Assembly (NCBI GenBank): GCA_004026145.2
Contig: CP034991.1
Coordinates: forward strand, 16,715,127 to 16,779,126
Direction: 5' to 3'
DNA: 64,000 bases
Source: Takifugu bimaculatus
Lineage: Eukaryota > Chordata > Actinopteri > Tetraodontiformes > Tetraodontidae
In this document: in pieces, positions 1-12,505 of the stretch
How positions within the stretch are numbered: the stretch's first letter is position 1
Layout of the letters: every line of letters begins with the position of its first letter
The notes under the pieces: model-generated
Told to the model about the DNA's origin: nothing
Seen by the model: the letters and a program-made list of their open reading frames with translations, nothing else
The model's database searches: none
Made by a program: the position numbers and the translations under genes

Positions 1-3000
1 AACCAACAGGCCTGGTGCATGGATGAGAGAAGAATGTGCAATTAGGTGGATTTTTTGAATTTCCAGTATACTTGTATTTCAAAAGGTAAGTGCACATCAT
101 CAAGTAGCCCAACCATTAATTCTTACCTGGCAGGTTTGCTAGAGGGTGGAGGTATTTTTCCTCTACTTTCTGAGCCTCTCTCTGCCAGCAGGGAGCATCT
201 TAAAAAAAGATCCATTAAGTCTAACGCAAAGCTTAGGTTAAAATTTAACAGTATGGGTGCGACTATTTAAACTTTTTTTGCTTGTCCCGATGTTATTTTG
301 TTACGTATCCTCAAGATTAGTAAAGATTATAGAGTTTTCATTATCTATAAGTATGTGTATACCAATTTCATTGAATGAATACCATAATAGAAATACTTAC
401 CCACTGTATATCACGCAGCTTCTCTATAGGTGATGCAGCCACCCCCTCACATGTGTACTCACCTATAAATCAGTGAAATAAAACCAGTCAGATCACTGGT
501 GCTCTGATGGTCAATGCAACCAGTTAACTACAGAGAGAGCTTACTGGGAAACTGAGCTGGGACCATGACATATTCCTCCAGATCAGAGGGGGTATCCCTG
601 CCGTTGTCACACACCATGTCTGCTTCCTCTTTCAGCTGAATTTGGTTTAATTCTCCATCAGAATGCTGGGAGAGAATCAATAAAAAATTAAAAACCCACA
701 CAGTATGCTGCGAATGTCATACCATCAGCTAACTAGATAATAAAAGCTCCTATGTTTTGTTTTATTTATTAGGCCCTTAATTTAAGATGTGTTTATCTAT
801 AGCTGATCTATATTTCAAGTACATGTCTTTACTGTTAAAAGCAGAATCACATCCCTATCAAACAAAACTCTTCTGATGAGGTCGCACCAAATTAATTACT
901 GATGTGAGAGACACAGCCGTCTCTTGCTGCTGAGCAAGGTTACTCTAATACACTGAATTTGGTCTGCATGTGTTTGTCGAGCCTGCATATATCACGTATT
1001 ATCAACTCATATCTGAAACTATCACAGTATTAACTGCAAGGTAAATGTGAATCAAAACTAAATCTGTTTTATTATTTCTCATGATTTGTTGCCAAAGGTG
1101 TTACTGGAACCAAATTCAAATCATGTAGTGTTTCATTTAAACCTTCCTCGTGGTAATTTTATCTGTCCGATGATATCCGAACATATTGTCCGATAAATAT
1201 AGGGATTGTGATGCAAATATCAAGATGTTATTTTGAAAATTAAAAAAAAAATCCACAGTATATGTATGAAATATTGCATAAAATCACTTACTATATGGCA
1301 AACCTTTAGATTAGACTAGATGTGTAGATCTTATCATTGTGCAGATGACAAAAAGAGAAGCAGTAAAAGGTACCACAAATACAAATTAACCAGATTATGA
1401 AGAGTAGCTATACAGCATGCTATAGTAAGACTAGTGTTGTAATGCACACAGTATGCATGTGAGGTTGTGTACAGTAATATCAATGAATACCCACCTGGGG
1501 GGAGGCCAGATGGGATGTGGAGGAACTACAAGAGGAACTTGCTGAAGCTGAACTTGGGTAAGAGAGCGTAGGAGCTAAAGAGAAAGAAGAAATCTGTGAG
1601 TTAGGATCCGAGCAGCAGCACTGTCACTGAATCTGAGCTGCTCTGAACGCAGCGCGCTATCATCCCTACATTTCTTTGTGGTTGAACTTGTCTCCAAGAA
1701 CGGATGGTGAAAAAACTCTTCTGTGAATGCAAAAAAGATTTAGAAGTCAGACTCGGAAACAAATCTGCTCATAAATTCTGTAAAACCAAAAGGAAAGAGG
1801 TTTACCGAAGCTGATCCGCTCTTGGTGGTTTCTCTGAAGCAGCCCCAACAGAAGGTCTTTTAGGTCATGAGACGTCTCCTTTGGGACACTGACACAGAAT
1901 AAAAAGTTTCCCCTTGAGATTAACTGCTTTTATTTGTCAGCACAACAGACACACTAGTGCATTTTGTGTTGCACATTATGGACTGATTGAAAAAAGGCAG
2001 CGAGCCAAATAACTGAGACCCTCACAGGCTCTAGTTTGAGTTTTTAGGGATTTATTTGCCAGATTGCTGTTAATGTAAATAAAAACAGGCTGTAGAACAC
2101 ACAAATTATGCAGCGTAATGAGGCCTGAAGTTTCAAAATCCCCTCCATTGTCAGAAGTTATTATGTACACAATTAAATCCAGGACACCAGGAAAGAAATA
2201 CTGACTTGGACCTGACTTTTGCATGTAGCATTTTTGTAATAGTAATAATCTGAACCCTTAAGTGTGTTTGGATTTTTCTGCTGTTAAAGAACTAACACAG
2301 TGTGTAGACCACTTGGGTCTCATGAGCTCAGAGAGGGCTGTAAAGTTTGTGTTTTTAGTCTAATTTATGACTTTGGTGTCAAACCACAGGCCGCCGTGGC
2401 ACTCATTTGAACAGCGTGTGTTTACATCTCAACACCGCTATGTAGGCCACGTGGAAAATGATAGCAGTGCAGGCTGTTTGTTGACGGAGCGCTGCAGGTT
2501 ATATATAGAGTGACAAGAACACAACAAAAATTGCTCTCTGCCTTATCACTCCAAAAGATAAGCACTGCTCAGAGCCAAAACAGACTGACAAAGTGGAAAA
2601 CAACCTATGTGGCCATTTTTCCAAGTCCAAGTTCTCTGTGCAAAAGCTCAGCTGGCAGAGGCATGGGGGTTTCACATTACACACACAGTAATGTGAAGCA
2701 CAAAAACACACCAGAAGAGGACAGCAGATTTAGCAACATGCTAAGTCCAAATCATCTCCACCACGTGTCTGAATTAACGAGCAGGAACTGCACACAGGTC
2801 CGTGTTTTATATGCTATTGACAAGCATCTCTAATGTGAGTCAATGACAAAGTTCCTGTAATTTCCACCCGAGCTGCCTGTCAGTCTTCCTGTGTGTGTTA
2901 TATACGATGCGAGTCATCCAGAGGAGCACCTACCTGGGCAAGAGGGTCCTGTTGCTTTCATAAAAGAGACGAAGCTCCTGTGGGGTGCTTGCCTGTAAAC

Positions 3001-6000
3001 ACATATGGCAGACATGGGATATGCTACACGGGCGCACTTAAAGAACACAAGCAAACATCAAATACAATACATGAAACAATTCATTTTTACAACAACAGCC
3101 ACAGTGCAATTCCTATTTTACCTTTATTTTATATAATGCATTTGTATTTTTTATTTTACTGAATTAATCTTTTCCTGCTAATAGTTCTGTCTGTATTTAA
3201 AAGTATTTAAAATTTCCTGTATGCTCATATTTTGCCTGATGGGATTTTGGGTTGCCTGTTTTCTCTGTTACATTTTGTTTATGGGTGTCACAGTAAATTT
3301 GAACCCTAATCCAGATTTTAAAGTATTATGTCATATAGTTGAGCCTGATGATGATGGTAGAGGTGAGACAACCTTAGTAAATACTGAGCAGCAGCCAACC
3401 TAGCAGCGAGTGATGCCCTGACCTTTAGACTCGCCTAAACTCGTCGACCTGCTTAGCAGAAATAGGAGGTGAACATCTCTGTCACTTTCAGAGAAAACCC
3501 TTTAAAGTCAACTTTAATACATTTGTAAACAATGTCAGCAGACACCAAGTACCATTTCTGTGTCGACATAACAGCACACATTGTGACAAGCTTCACATAG
3601 GAGAACATATGAGCAGCCAAGTGAAAGCAATACCTTGTGTTTTTGCAATGTTTACTTTGTATTTGCAGGAATGGCTGGCAGCCATTTCCATGTGCCCCCT
3701 CTCCCCCACCTGCAGCCTATAAACAGGGCCCCTTTCCAACAAACACAAAGTCTGGCAGATATCAGATATCAGAGGATTTTCTCCCCAGCAGGAAGTCGAT
3801 TTTCATCATTGGGAAACAAGCTGTTTATAATGATTTCACAGTGCCCTATTTTCTTGATGGTTGAAACACTGAATTCAGACTGAATGTGATAGTTTGCAAA
3901 ACTAAACGATTTGTTATTTTTTTCATAATCAGACCACTAAAACCTTGACACTAGCTATACATTTTATGTCACAGCAGCACTAAATGTATCTATGTCCTTC
4001 TTGGAGTTACTCACTCGAAATGGAGCCTTTCCGGTCAAACACTGGTACACTATAGTGCCGATGCTCCATAGATCGGCCTTGGCGTCATAGTGCTGGGACA
4101 TGATGACCTCAGGAGCCTGCGTGCAGACAAACACACCTCAGAGGCATAGTGACTGGAGGGAGCCTGCACAGGTCAGCAGAGGTGCTAATACAGACCATAT
4201 ACATGGGTGAGCCGCACATGGTGGCAGCCATCGTGTTTGTCTGGAGGTGACGTGCAAACCCAAAATCAGCTGGACAGACACAAGAGAGGCAATGTGTGCA
4301 TAGTGGGATTTAATTGGAAATGTCACCATTCAATTGTGTTAATGTAGATAAAAATATGTAAATATAGCTGTATATGAATTGAGGAGCCGCTGTTACCTAT
4401 TTTAATGCAGGTATTAATGGGACTGGACCTGCGCCCCACTGGATGGCAGAGCAGAATGTTCTGGGGTTTAAGGTCTCTGTGCAGGATACCTTTGATTCTA
4501 AGGACCTCCATGGCCTGAGCAATCTGCTGCAGGAATATGCGGATGGTGTCCTCACTCAACGTGCCCTTAGCTGCAAGACAAAATGACTGTAATAAGATAA
4601 GCTGAGGTATCAGAGCAATATACAGCAGACACTTATTACTGACCTGTTTAAACCATGCAAAAGGCTGTAACAAAGAGTTTAAAAACTCATATCACATCCA
4701 AGCAATTGTTTTCGTTTCCTTCTTTTGCTATATGATTTCACTTACCGGTACTAAGATCTGATTCTCATGCGTGTCTCTTGAGCGACCTCACCAAAAAGAT
4801 AACATCAGGTTTGCATGAAAAGCAACCCGATTTAAATATGGTGGATTATATAGTTTAGGCTCTGGATCCAGGAGTTCTTCTTTCACATTTGGGTACTTAT
4901 GGTGTTTGACTTAAAATATTGTAAATATTCAAAGTGCCGGCACAAATCCAGATCCTGCACATGTGTTTTGTGGGGTCTCTAACAAAACATTAACTATGGA
5001 CCCACATTTCTAACTGTCCTCTACCGTTTATCCGGGGTCGGGTCACGGGGGCAGCAGCCTAAGAAGAGAAGCCCAGACTTCCCTCTCCCCAGCTACTTCT
5101 TCCAGCTCATCCGGGGGAATCTTCAGGTGTTCCCAGGCCAGTCGAGAGACATAGTCTCTCCAACGTGTCCAGGGTCTTCCCGGGGGTCTCCTACCGGAGG
5201 GACATGCCCTGAACACCTCACCAGGGAGGCGTCCAGGGGGCATCCTAACTAGATGCCCAAGCCACCTCATCTGGCTCCTCTCAATGCGGAGGAGCAGTGG
5301 CTCTACTCCAAGCTCCTCCCGGATGGCAGAGCTTCTCACCCTATCTCTAAGGGAGAGCCCAGCCACCCTACGGAGGAAGCTCATTTCAGCTGCTTGTACC
5401 CATGATCTTGTGCTTTCGGTCATGACCGAAAGCTCATGACCATAGGTGAGGGTAGGAACGAAGATCGACCTGTAAATCGAGAGCTTCGCCTTTTGGCTCA
5501 GCTCTCTCTTCACCACAACGGATCTGCCTGTCGAACATGAGGCCGCAAATCTGATGATACGACCACAAAATCAATCATCGATCTGCGGCCTAAAGCGTCC
5601 TGGTACCAAGTGTACATGTGGACGCCTTTATGCCTGAACAAGGTGTTTGTTATGGACAATCTGAGACGAGCACAGAAGTCAATAACAAAACACCATTCGG
5701 GTTCAGATCAGGGGGGCCGTTCTTCCCAATCACACCTCTCCAGGTCACACTGTCATTGCCAGCGTAAGCATTCAAGTCACCCAGGAGGACGAGGGAGCCC
5801 CCAGAAGGAGCACTCTCCAGCACTCCCTCTAAGGACTCCAAAAAGGGTGGATACGCTGAACTGCTGTTTGGGCCATAGGCAGGCCAGGATCCTGTTCCCC
5901 CACCGAAGGCGAAGGGAGGCTACCCTCTCATCCACCGGGGTAAACACCAATATACAGGCACTGAGCTGGGGAGCAACGAGGATTGCCATCGCCCGTTGCC

Positions 6001-9000
6001 TATCATCCATCGGCAACTCCAGAGTGGTAGAGTCTCCAACCCCTCTCGAGAAGACTGGTTCCAGAGCCTTTGCCGTGCGTCAAGGTGAGGCCAACTATAT
6101 CTAGTCGGAACTTCTCAACCTTGCGCACCAACTCAGGCTCCTTTCCCACCAGAGAGGTGACATTCCATGTCCCTAGAGCCAGTTTATGCAGACGGGGATC
6201 AGACCGCCAAGGTCCCTGCCTCTGGCTGCTACCCAAAACACAATGCACCCGACCCCCTTGGCCCCTCCTGCAGGTGCTGAGTCCACGGGAAGGGGGTCCC
6301 ATGTTGCCTCTTTGGGCTGTGCCCGGCCGGACTCCATGGGCAGAGGTCCGGCCACCAGGCGCTCGCCAACGTGCCACTCCCCCAGGCCTGGCTCCAGGAG
6401 GGGGCCCCAGTGACCCGCATCCAGGCAAGGGAAACTTGGCACCAATGTTGTTTATCATCATTAGGGGGTCATGGGCTACGCTTTGTCTGATCCCTCACCT
6501 AGGCCCTGTTCGCCATGGGTGGCCCTACCAGGGGCATATAGCCCCAGACAACGGAGCTCCTAGGATCATTGGGACAAGCAAACCCCTCCACCACGATAAG
6601 GTGGTAGCTCAGGAGGGGACATTTCTAACTGCTCTTGTGAAATTTTAATTTTAAAAGCCCAACAGTTATTGTAATTAAAAGGTCACTGATGGCTATAAGT
6701 TAATTACTTGATCAAAATAACATCAGCAAACATTTTCTCCATTGAGCAACAATTTAAGTTGCTGGTCTGAGGTCTAAATATTTAATAATAATAATATTTT
6801 TAACAAATCCTATTATATTCAAGTCATTAGTTGAGAAATTGCTTTACAAACAGTGTCAATAATAATAATTGACAATTCGAAATTCAACACAATTATGATA
6901 AAGTGTCGGTAGCTACCCCCTTCCGACACTCCCTCATGATGTAATGGGGGACATGTTGGTGTGTCACTGGTTGAAAGGAGAATTTTTTTTTATGATGGGA
7001 GTTGGTTCTGAAATTGACCCACCGCTCTCATAGCACAGGTGGTATTTTTAACTTCAAAGTATTTTTTCCCCATCAGATGAAGAGGATAAGTGAGCAACAG
7101 ATGCGGGAGGTCATGTGAGACCTCCCTGATTGTTGTATCCCCTTGCAGCATTGCAGAAAATAAGATAATACGATGCTGGAGGAGTGACAGAGTTAGCTGA
7201 GTGCACCAGATAGAAGCACTGGTCTTCCCGAGGAATCAACTCAGCTGCCTTGTATTTTCCCCTTTTATTCATGTCGATGACCTCCTAAGCTGATATTAGA
7301 GGAAGACTTTGTCTGCAAGTATGGGTAAGCAGTTTCTAACTCTGGCGTACATATTAGAAAATAAAACCTTCGTGTTTTGACAATATTCTTTCAAAACAGT
7401 CTGAAAGGAAAAGACGGGCCTCCTGTTACTTGCCAGATAATAAAAACTATTTGTGATGTTTCTGATCTGATAGAAAGTTTCTTTTCAGCAGAGCCAGAAA
7501 ACTTACTGTGAAGATATTCTGCCAGGTCGCCTCCATTGCAGTACTGAAAAAATAAGAAAAGTTAAATGAGCTTTGGCCTTGTAGAATCAGGCCAGAGGAA
7601 GGAAAATTACATACTTTCCATTTTACACATCACCACAAGGCAAAATATATGGAAACATTTTTAATAGTTCTGCCTGCAACCTACCTCCATGACAAGATAT
7701 ACACATCCTCCAATTTCCTGTTGGCAAAAATATGCAAGAAAATTAGTAAGAATGCCCCTATTCAACCTTAACATTTAACCGTCTTAATTCCTTAATAAAA
7801 AAGATAAGGGATCGACACATTTACATGTAAGGACTGTGTCATCAACCCATCATTTTTGAACATTTATATCCTGGTAACACCAGGTCATTTCCTATAGACT
7901 GGCATAGCCAGAGTTTTTATTACTGTAATGGCACCCCTGACAGAGGAAGCTCACTTATCATATAGAAAATCATTTAATTTCAGTTTCTCTTTACTGTCAC
8001 TGAAAGACTCAAAAACTGGTAAAGTACTACAACAACAGTGAGAAATGAATTGTAATTCCTGAAACAAGGCAGGCGAGTCTCATTGTTAGTGTAACATAGC
8101 AGAGGAAGGCCCCACTTTAAAACCTTAATAAATAGAATTTCATGACTATGTCAATGTCATTAAGTTCTGGTTCTTTGTTTTCGACAGAGGTAACATCTTG
8201 GCTCATTCGCTGCATATTCTGCAACTGCCGTGAGGTGAAACTCGTCTGACAAGCTAATGTTTACAACCGCACCCTGCCATCTGTCTGGCAAAGTCACAGA
8301 CCAGCGCACCCCTGTCGGACAGGTATCTGTAAGATGATAATGAAACCATAAAAGCCCTGAAACACAGGTGACGTTCAGTGCACCAATTATGCTTAAAAGT
8401 GTAAAGAAATTTGGAATTATCCATTAAAGTCAGAGGATTTCACATTTTTTGTTTTAGCAATTTGATAGAACGGAAAATAAAAAGACATTACTTGTAATAT
8501 GTGGTCAACACCTTGCAGCCAAATATGCACAACACAGCGATTACAAATACCTGTAACATGAGGCTGCAAGGTCTGCAGCATTGCAAAAGTGTGTATTCCA
8601 TCGAGAAAGTGATAGGAACACGAAGTATGTTTACCTGGTAGTCAAGTAGTCTGACAATGTTCTCATGTTTGAGTTCCTAGAAAGAGTGGGTAGAAATTAT
8701 GAAAGGGTGCACTGACAGATGGACACAGGGTGTGTGGCAGTGCTGAAACACAATACCTTCAGTATTTTAATTTCTTTACCAAGCAGAGCCTGTGATTTGG
8801 CCAAGTTTTTCTTGCTGATGCACTTTACAGCAACTTGCCAGTCACGTTTCTACAATTAAAAAAAAATCATAAACATGAGTATAAATAAACCAAGGAAGGA
8901 TGACGGGATGTTGCCCGTCGCGGAGCTATGATTTACCTCTTTATGTCTGCCTTTGAACACAACTGCAAAGGCGCCGTGACCAATCAGATCCTTCCTGCTG

Positions 9001-9026
9001 AACTCAAACTTCCCGACTGACTCCAT
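1..9026 (-). CDS. ulk1: ulk1 autophagy-initiating Ser/Thr kinase, 5' part of gene (continues past left edge)
   Basis: ULK1 is the Ser/Thr kinase that starts autophagy in the ATG13-FIP200-ATG101 complex. Coding exons, 5' to 3' on the minus strand: 9026-8937, 8849-8757, 8676-8635, 7717-7685, 7543-7507, 4570-4397, 4269-4196, 4116-4015, 2992-2934, 1888-1806, 1720-1670, 1574-1495, 665-545 and probably 462-401. All have AG/GT borders and matching phases, giving about 367 codons. Visible motifs are the start MESVGKFEFSRKDLIGHGAF (glycine loop), VAVK lysine, HRDLKPQN catalytic loop, ADFGFA, and GSPMYM/APEV activation segment, so the kinase looks active. The Ser-rich segment ending STSHLASPQ and EEYVMVPAQF fit ULK1 better than ULK2. 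Family knowledge places the MIT-like C-terminal domain later, beyond position 1. An in-frame ATG lies further upstream, but the MESVGKFEF start matches the family. The copy (ulk1a or ulk1b) cannot be decided here. Confidence 0.93.
127..195 (-). other. possible further ulk1 exon near the window edge
   Basis: A gtaaga donor sits at 121-126 on the minus strand. Upstream sequence is open from an acceptor-like ggcag near 190 and would give about 19 residues (REAQKVEEKY, then LHPLANLP). I do not recognise the peptide and the acceptor choice is uncertain. It is noted only because another linker exon would be expected beyond 401. Confidence 0.2.
401..462 (-). CDS. ulk1: probable ulk1 linker exon
   Basis: A 62-nt segment with an atag acceptor at 463-466 and a gtaagt donor at 395-400. 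Its phase-1 start fits the phase-1 end of the exon at 545-665, and it stays open to the end. It encodes roughly SEYTCEGVAASPIEKLRD, plausible for the low-complexity linker after the VPAQF motif. The splice sites and phase are visible; assignment to ulk1 is inferred, because this linker is poorly conserved. Confidence 0.55.
4015..4570 (-). other. ulk1: ulk1 catalytic core exons (catalytic loop, DFG, APE)
   Basis: Three consecutive exons (4570-4397, 4269-4196, 4116-4015) encode kinase subdomains VIa to IX. Exon one reads GTLSEDTIRIFLQQIAQAM and then LHRDLKPQNILL. Exon two starts ADFGFARHLQ and ends CGSPMYM. Exon three reads APEVIMSQHYDAKADLWSIG. The catalytic Asp, the Asn of DLKPQN and the DFG Asp are all present. 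The donor after GSPMYM is the weaker gtctgt, but it is the only one nearby that keeps the frame into APEV. Confidence 0.93.
5004..5016. repeat. target-site duplication of the LINE, left copy
   Basis: The 13-mer acatttctaactg is repeated exactly at 6619-6631, immediately outside the other end of the LINE. This is the expected footprint of target-primed reverse transcription. Confidence 0.75.
5017..6618 (-). mobile_element. non-LTR retrotransposon (LINE), internally deleted, in a ulk1 intron
   Basis: This is a copy of a very common teleost LINE, on the minus strand like ulk1 and between ulk1 exons 5 and 6. The 5' end (about 6460-6618) carries the usual leader. Region 6200-5650 encodes endonuclease-like sequence (LALGTWNVTSLVGKEPELVR; VLLGDLNAYAGNDSVTWRGV) with frameshifts. 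Region 5516-5043 encodes the last about 157 residues, including RWLGHLVRMPPGRLPGEVFR and the end WASLLRLLPP. Endonuclease-side sequence (SMIDFVVVSSDLRPHV) runs directly into the C-terminal part near 5530, so the reverse-transcriptase palm is missing. A 13-bp direct repeat, acatttctaactg, flanks the copy (5004-5016 and 6619-6631). The exact LINE clade is not assigned. Confidence 0.85.
6619..6631. repeat. target-site duplication of the LINE, right copy
   Basis: Exact partner of 5004-5016, adjoining the conserved 5' leader of the LINE, which begins with the reverse complement of the ccaccacgataaggtgg block. Confidence 0.75.
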
Positions 9027-9239
9027 GATCAACAGAAGGAAAATAACACCTTCAAGAATATAAGCTTCTAAATAAAACAAAGATGTCCCACCACATTTCT
9101 TCGTCCACACGAAATTCCATTTCACATGTAAAAAATGTTAGAAGGGTCATTTGATAAAGAAAATGGCAATGACGAAGTTCCTAAAAAGAATAATGCACGT
9201 AACCAGAATATTATCATACTGCAGTTAAAGTCTGAGTTA

Positions 9240-9370
9240 TTTCCCCAACTTCTTTGGCATCCGGAACGAGCTAGCTATCTAAACGGAGACTGTTTCGGAC
9301 ACAGGGTCAAATAATATTGTCCTCGTCCCACATACGGCAGCTTTTCGTAATACATTTTGCGCATGCGCAG
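9240..9370 (-). promoter_or_regulatory. likely ulk1 promoter with NRF1-like and ETS-like sites
   Basis: About 230-340 bp upstream of the ulk1 ATG there is a perfect 12-bp palindrome TGCGCATGCGCA (9358-9369), the classic NRF1 site, and a CCGGAA ETS core at 9261-9266. Both are typical of CpG-type housekeeping promoters and stand out in otherwise AT-rich sequence. The transcription start was not determined. Confidence 0.5.
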
Positions 9371-11050
9371 AAGGTAAGCAGCTGTTTGACGACGGTGCCT
9401 TCAGGGACGCCTCGAAAATACAACACTTGTTTAGGTTTCCACCAAAATACAGTAGGAGAACCTTTTCAGCCATTTTATTTAGTTGCTATGAAGAGTTTCC
9501 TCAATGTATTTAGAATTGCTTTTAAATTATTTTGCACTATACATCTATCTATCTATCAGTACATACGTGTAGTTTTGGAACCAGTTAGTAAAACTGATTT
9601 ACGGTAGTTGAAGAAATAGTGCAATATTTTTTAGGGTTTTTGTGAGAGAAAGCATGTATTTTAGACCCCTATTAGACTGTAACATATTTATATACACTTT
9701 ATCAGGCTGCAATGTTTGTTTCCATTCATATAAAGGAATGATAATGAAATCAAATAAACAATAATCATTATAGAGGTCCTAATCATGCCAAAAATTGAAT
9801 AACAAAAAGCAATCTGTTTTCTTGTCAGAAATATTTTATGATATAGATCAACACAAACATAGTACCTTGAAAAAACAGCTATCAATTATCTTTACAGGCA
9901 AATAAGTATTGATCAAATTAACCATTAGTTGGACATAAACAATGAAGTGAATTACAGTAAGTCCTGCTTTAAAAGACTTAATATAGATACAGTGTAAAAT
10001 CAATGGCATTTTAAAACCGTTTATATCTTTCCATTCTCACAGTATGTTAAAAAAGCAATAACTCAAGGCCTGTTATTGTATAAACTATACCATACTGTAC
10101 TGTACTGTACAAACAATGTATGAAAAAATTGAGTGAGACAAAAGTGAGACAGCTCAGCTCTCGTTTGTCGTTGAAAGTTCATCAAAATGCAGCTTAAGCT
10201 TTTAAAAACAGAGAAACGACAAACAGAATTTGACATAAGAATAGGTGATAAATGATAACATTTTGCAGCTGACCTGAGTCAGTCACAAAATAAATAAATA
10301 CCTAAATTTCCTGTGAACTACATGGGTTGGAATTTGCTGTGATCTGTCCCTATGATTGAAGCTGTTTTAACCAATTAAAATCTTCATGAATTTCATACAG
10401 ATTAACAAGAAAAATATATTTTGATGTAGGTCACTTAGTAGGCACATAACAGCTGATAAAATATTTATGACAATGGGATGATGACATAAACAAACCTCTG
10501 TGTTTGAGGAAAATACTCTCCAGAAATTATTACAAAATATATTGTAGTGATTAAATCAATAAGCCACTGACATTTAAGTTAACTAGTAAGGTCAAATCAT
10601 AAGTATTAAGCTGTGTTATCACGGGAAGATAAGCTTGTTGTCTTTATAACAGAATGATCTCTTTAGCTCAAGAGATTCTGGTGAGAATTAAAACAACATG
10701 TCATACATACCGTTTCGTTTTTGAATAAATTAATGATAAATGTTCTGGTGGTTTGATATTTGACACTAACTTTTTCATTTTCTAAGCCACACTGCTTCAA
10801 AAATAAAAAAAATAGCTTCAAAAATACTCAACACAAAAGACAAGAAAAGAAAAAAAAGAAAAAAAAGAAAAAAAATTGCATTTTTCTGATAAATAAACTA
10901 TTGAGGATTAGAAAATTGACCATAACATCCAGGGGGATTCTGCAATGTTACACTTGTGGATCATTCCTCAGAAGACCCCCTTTTGTTTTTAGGAACCCAC
11001 TAACGCATCAGGTTGTCTTTGTCTTTAGAGAAAACCGCCCCAAATCAAAG

Positions 11051-11056
11051 TTTATT
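11051..11056 (-). terminator. candidate adgrd1 poly(A) signal
   Basis: AATAAA on the minus strand, about 440 nt past the adgrd1 stop codon. It is the first canonical hexamer downstream. Its use is unverified. Confidence 0.4.
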
Positions 11057-11493
11057 TTCCTGTAAGCTGTACTGACATTATATCTATCTAATTAATCTTT
11101 TTGGCTAAGTTATTGAGTTGTGGGGATATGAAACATCACAACCTTCTTTAAAATAGAAAATGTACGAGTTAGCTGATCGACTCTAACCGTAATCTGCCTG
11201 GTTATTCCGAGCATGTTCCTCCTATCCTATCTGTTCCCTTAGCGAGATGCATCTCCAAATGCAGCAACTTACATCAAAAGTTAAAAAAAAAAAAAAAATC
11301 CAGAAATAAAAATGATTCAGTTGTGAGGTAAATTGTCCCTTTAAAGGTGTGGCTCTGTAATACTTCCTTTGGTATCATTTTCACTTGAATGCATCAGATA
11401 TAGAGGAAGAGTTTCTGGCCAGTGTTTGGAATTCCACGATGACAGGAACCATAGTTCACCTTTCAGCCACAGCAGAAGAGGTGTTCTTCAGCT

Positions 11494-12448
11494 CTACACG
11501 GCGGAGAGGTCGATGCGATTAGCTGAGTTGGTGCTTTTGTCCCACGTGTTCATTTTAGTGGGGGTCCCGCCCTCCTTGTTGCCGTTCATCTGGAAGTCAG
11601 GAAGGAAACTATGAGGGACAGTTTATTTCTACTTAGGTAACCTTTAGCTAATCAGCTCTTACAATGTCAGAGTTAAACGGTTTCACATTGATGTTCCGGA
11701 TGGAGCTGCTGGTAAGAGTCCACACTTTGGTTTTGTGTTTGAAAGCAGCTCTAACCTTAAAAAAAAGGTGAAACAGCAACTGTTAAACAGGCAAACAATA
11801 GAAGGAAACCTTTGTCTGCTAGAATAAACACTCTACAACCCAAATATAAAAGCAGATTTTAGAGGAATACCTCAGAGTTTAGGAGGCAGTGAAACAAGAA
11901 GACAAAGAATCCCTGAAAAGGAAAACAGAAGGTTTGGTTTTAAGCTCTTTTGATTTTGCACGCAACTTTTCCTGCACATGAAGACCTACTTGTAATGAGT
12001 TGAATATAGCAAAAATATACAGGAACACCAAAGAGTGTGTGTTGACTGCAAGGATGCCAAAGATCCAGGAAATGCCAAGTATGGGCAGGAGGACCGCCAC
12101 CGCCTTTGCCGTCAACCTTGACACAAATCAAGACAAAAGCACATTTACACTTTTCACTTTTAACAAAAACTTGGTGCCGTTCGGTAATAAACTCACTTGA
12201 CTGTGTTGGTGTCTCCGTGAACCTTGTAGCTCTCTCCGCCGATCCGTGATATAATCCTGGTGACCGATATGAGGATGCCAATGTTCACCTGTAAATCAGT
12301 GAGAGGGTTAGAAAGACTCATGACAGAGACTGTGGGAAACAATCTGAGATGCCAAATTCCTGCAAGATCCTCACCACAATGACAAACATGGCCGGTGCCA
12401 CAAAGGCCCAGATGGCTCCATTCTTCAGTGACAGCCAGCAACTGAGAC

Positions 12449-12505
<57 letters not shown>

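Larger units (their letters stand above)
9027..11493. other. intergenic: ulk1 5' flank and adgrd1 3' flank
   Basis: No coding exon was recognised. The right part should hold the adgrd1 3' UTR; the first AATAAA on the minus strand after the stop is at 11051-11056. There is an A-rich stretch at 10838-10874. The left part is the ulk1 5' UTR and promoter. The rest is AT-rich sequence without visible structure. Confidence 0.6.

Noticed and set aside
6070..6648. 192-codon plus-strand open frame (also 5610-6104)
   Set aside because: Antisense to the LINE; its openness reflects the GC-rich coding strand of the element.
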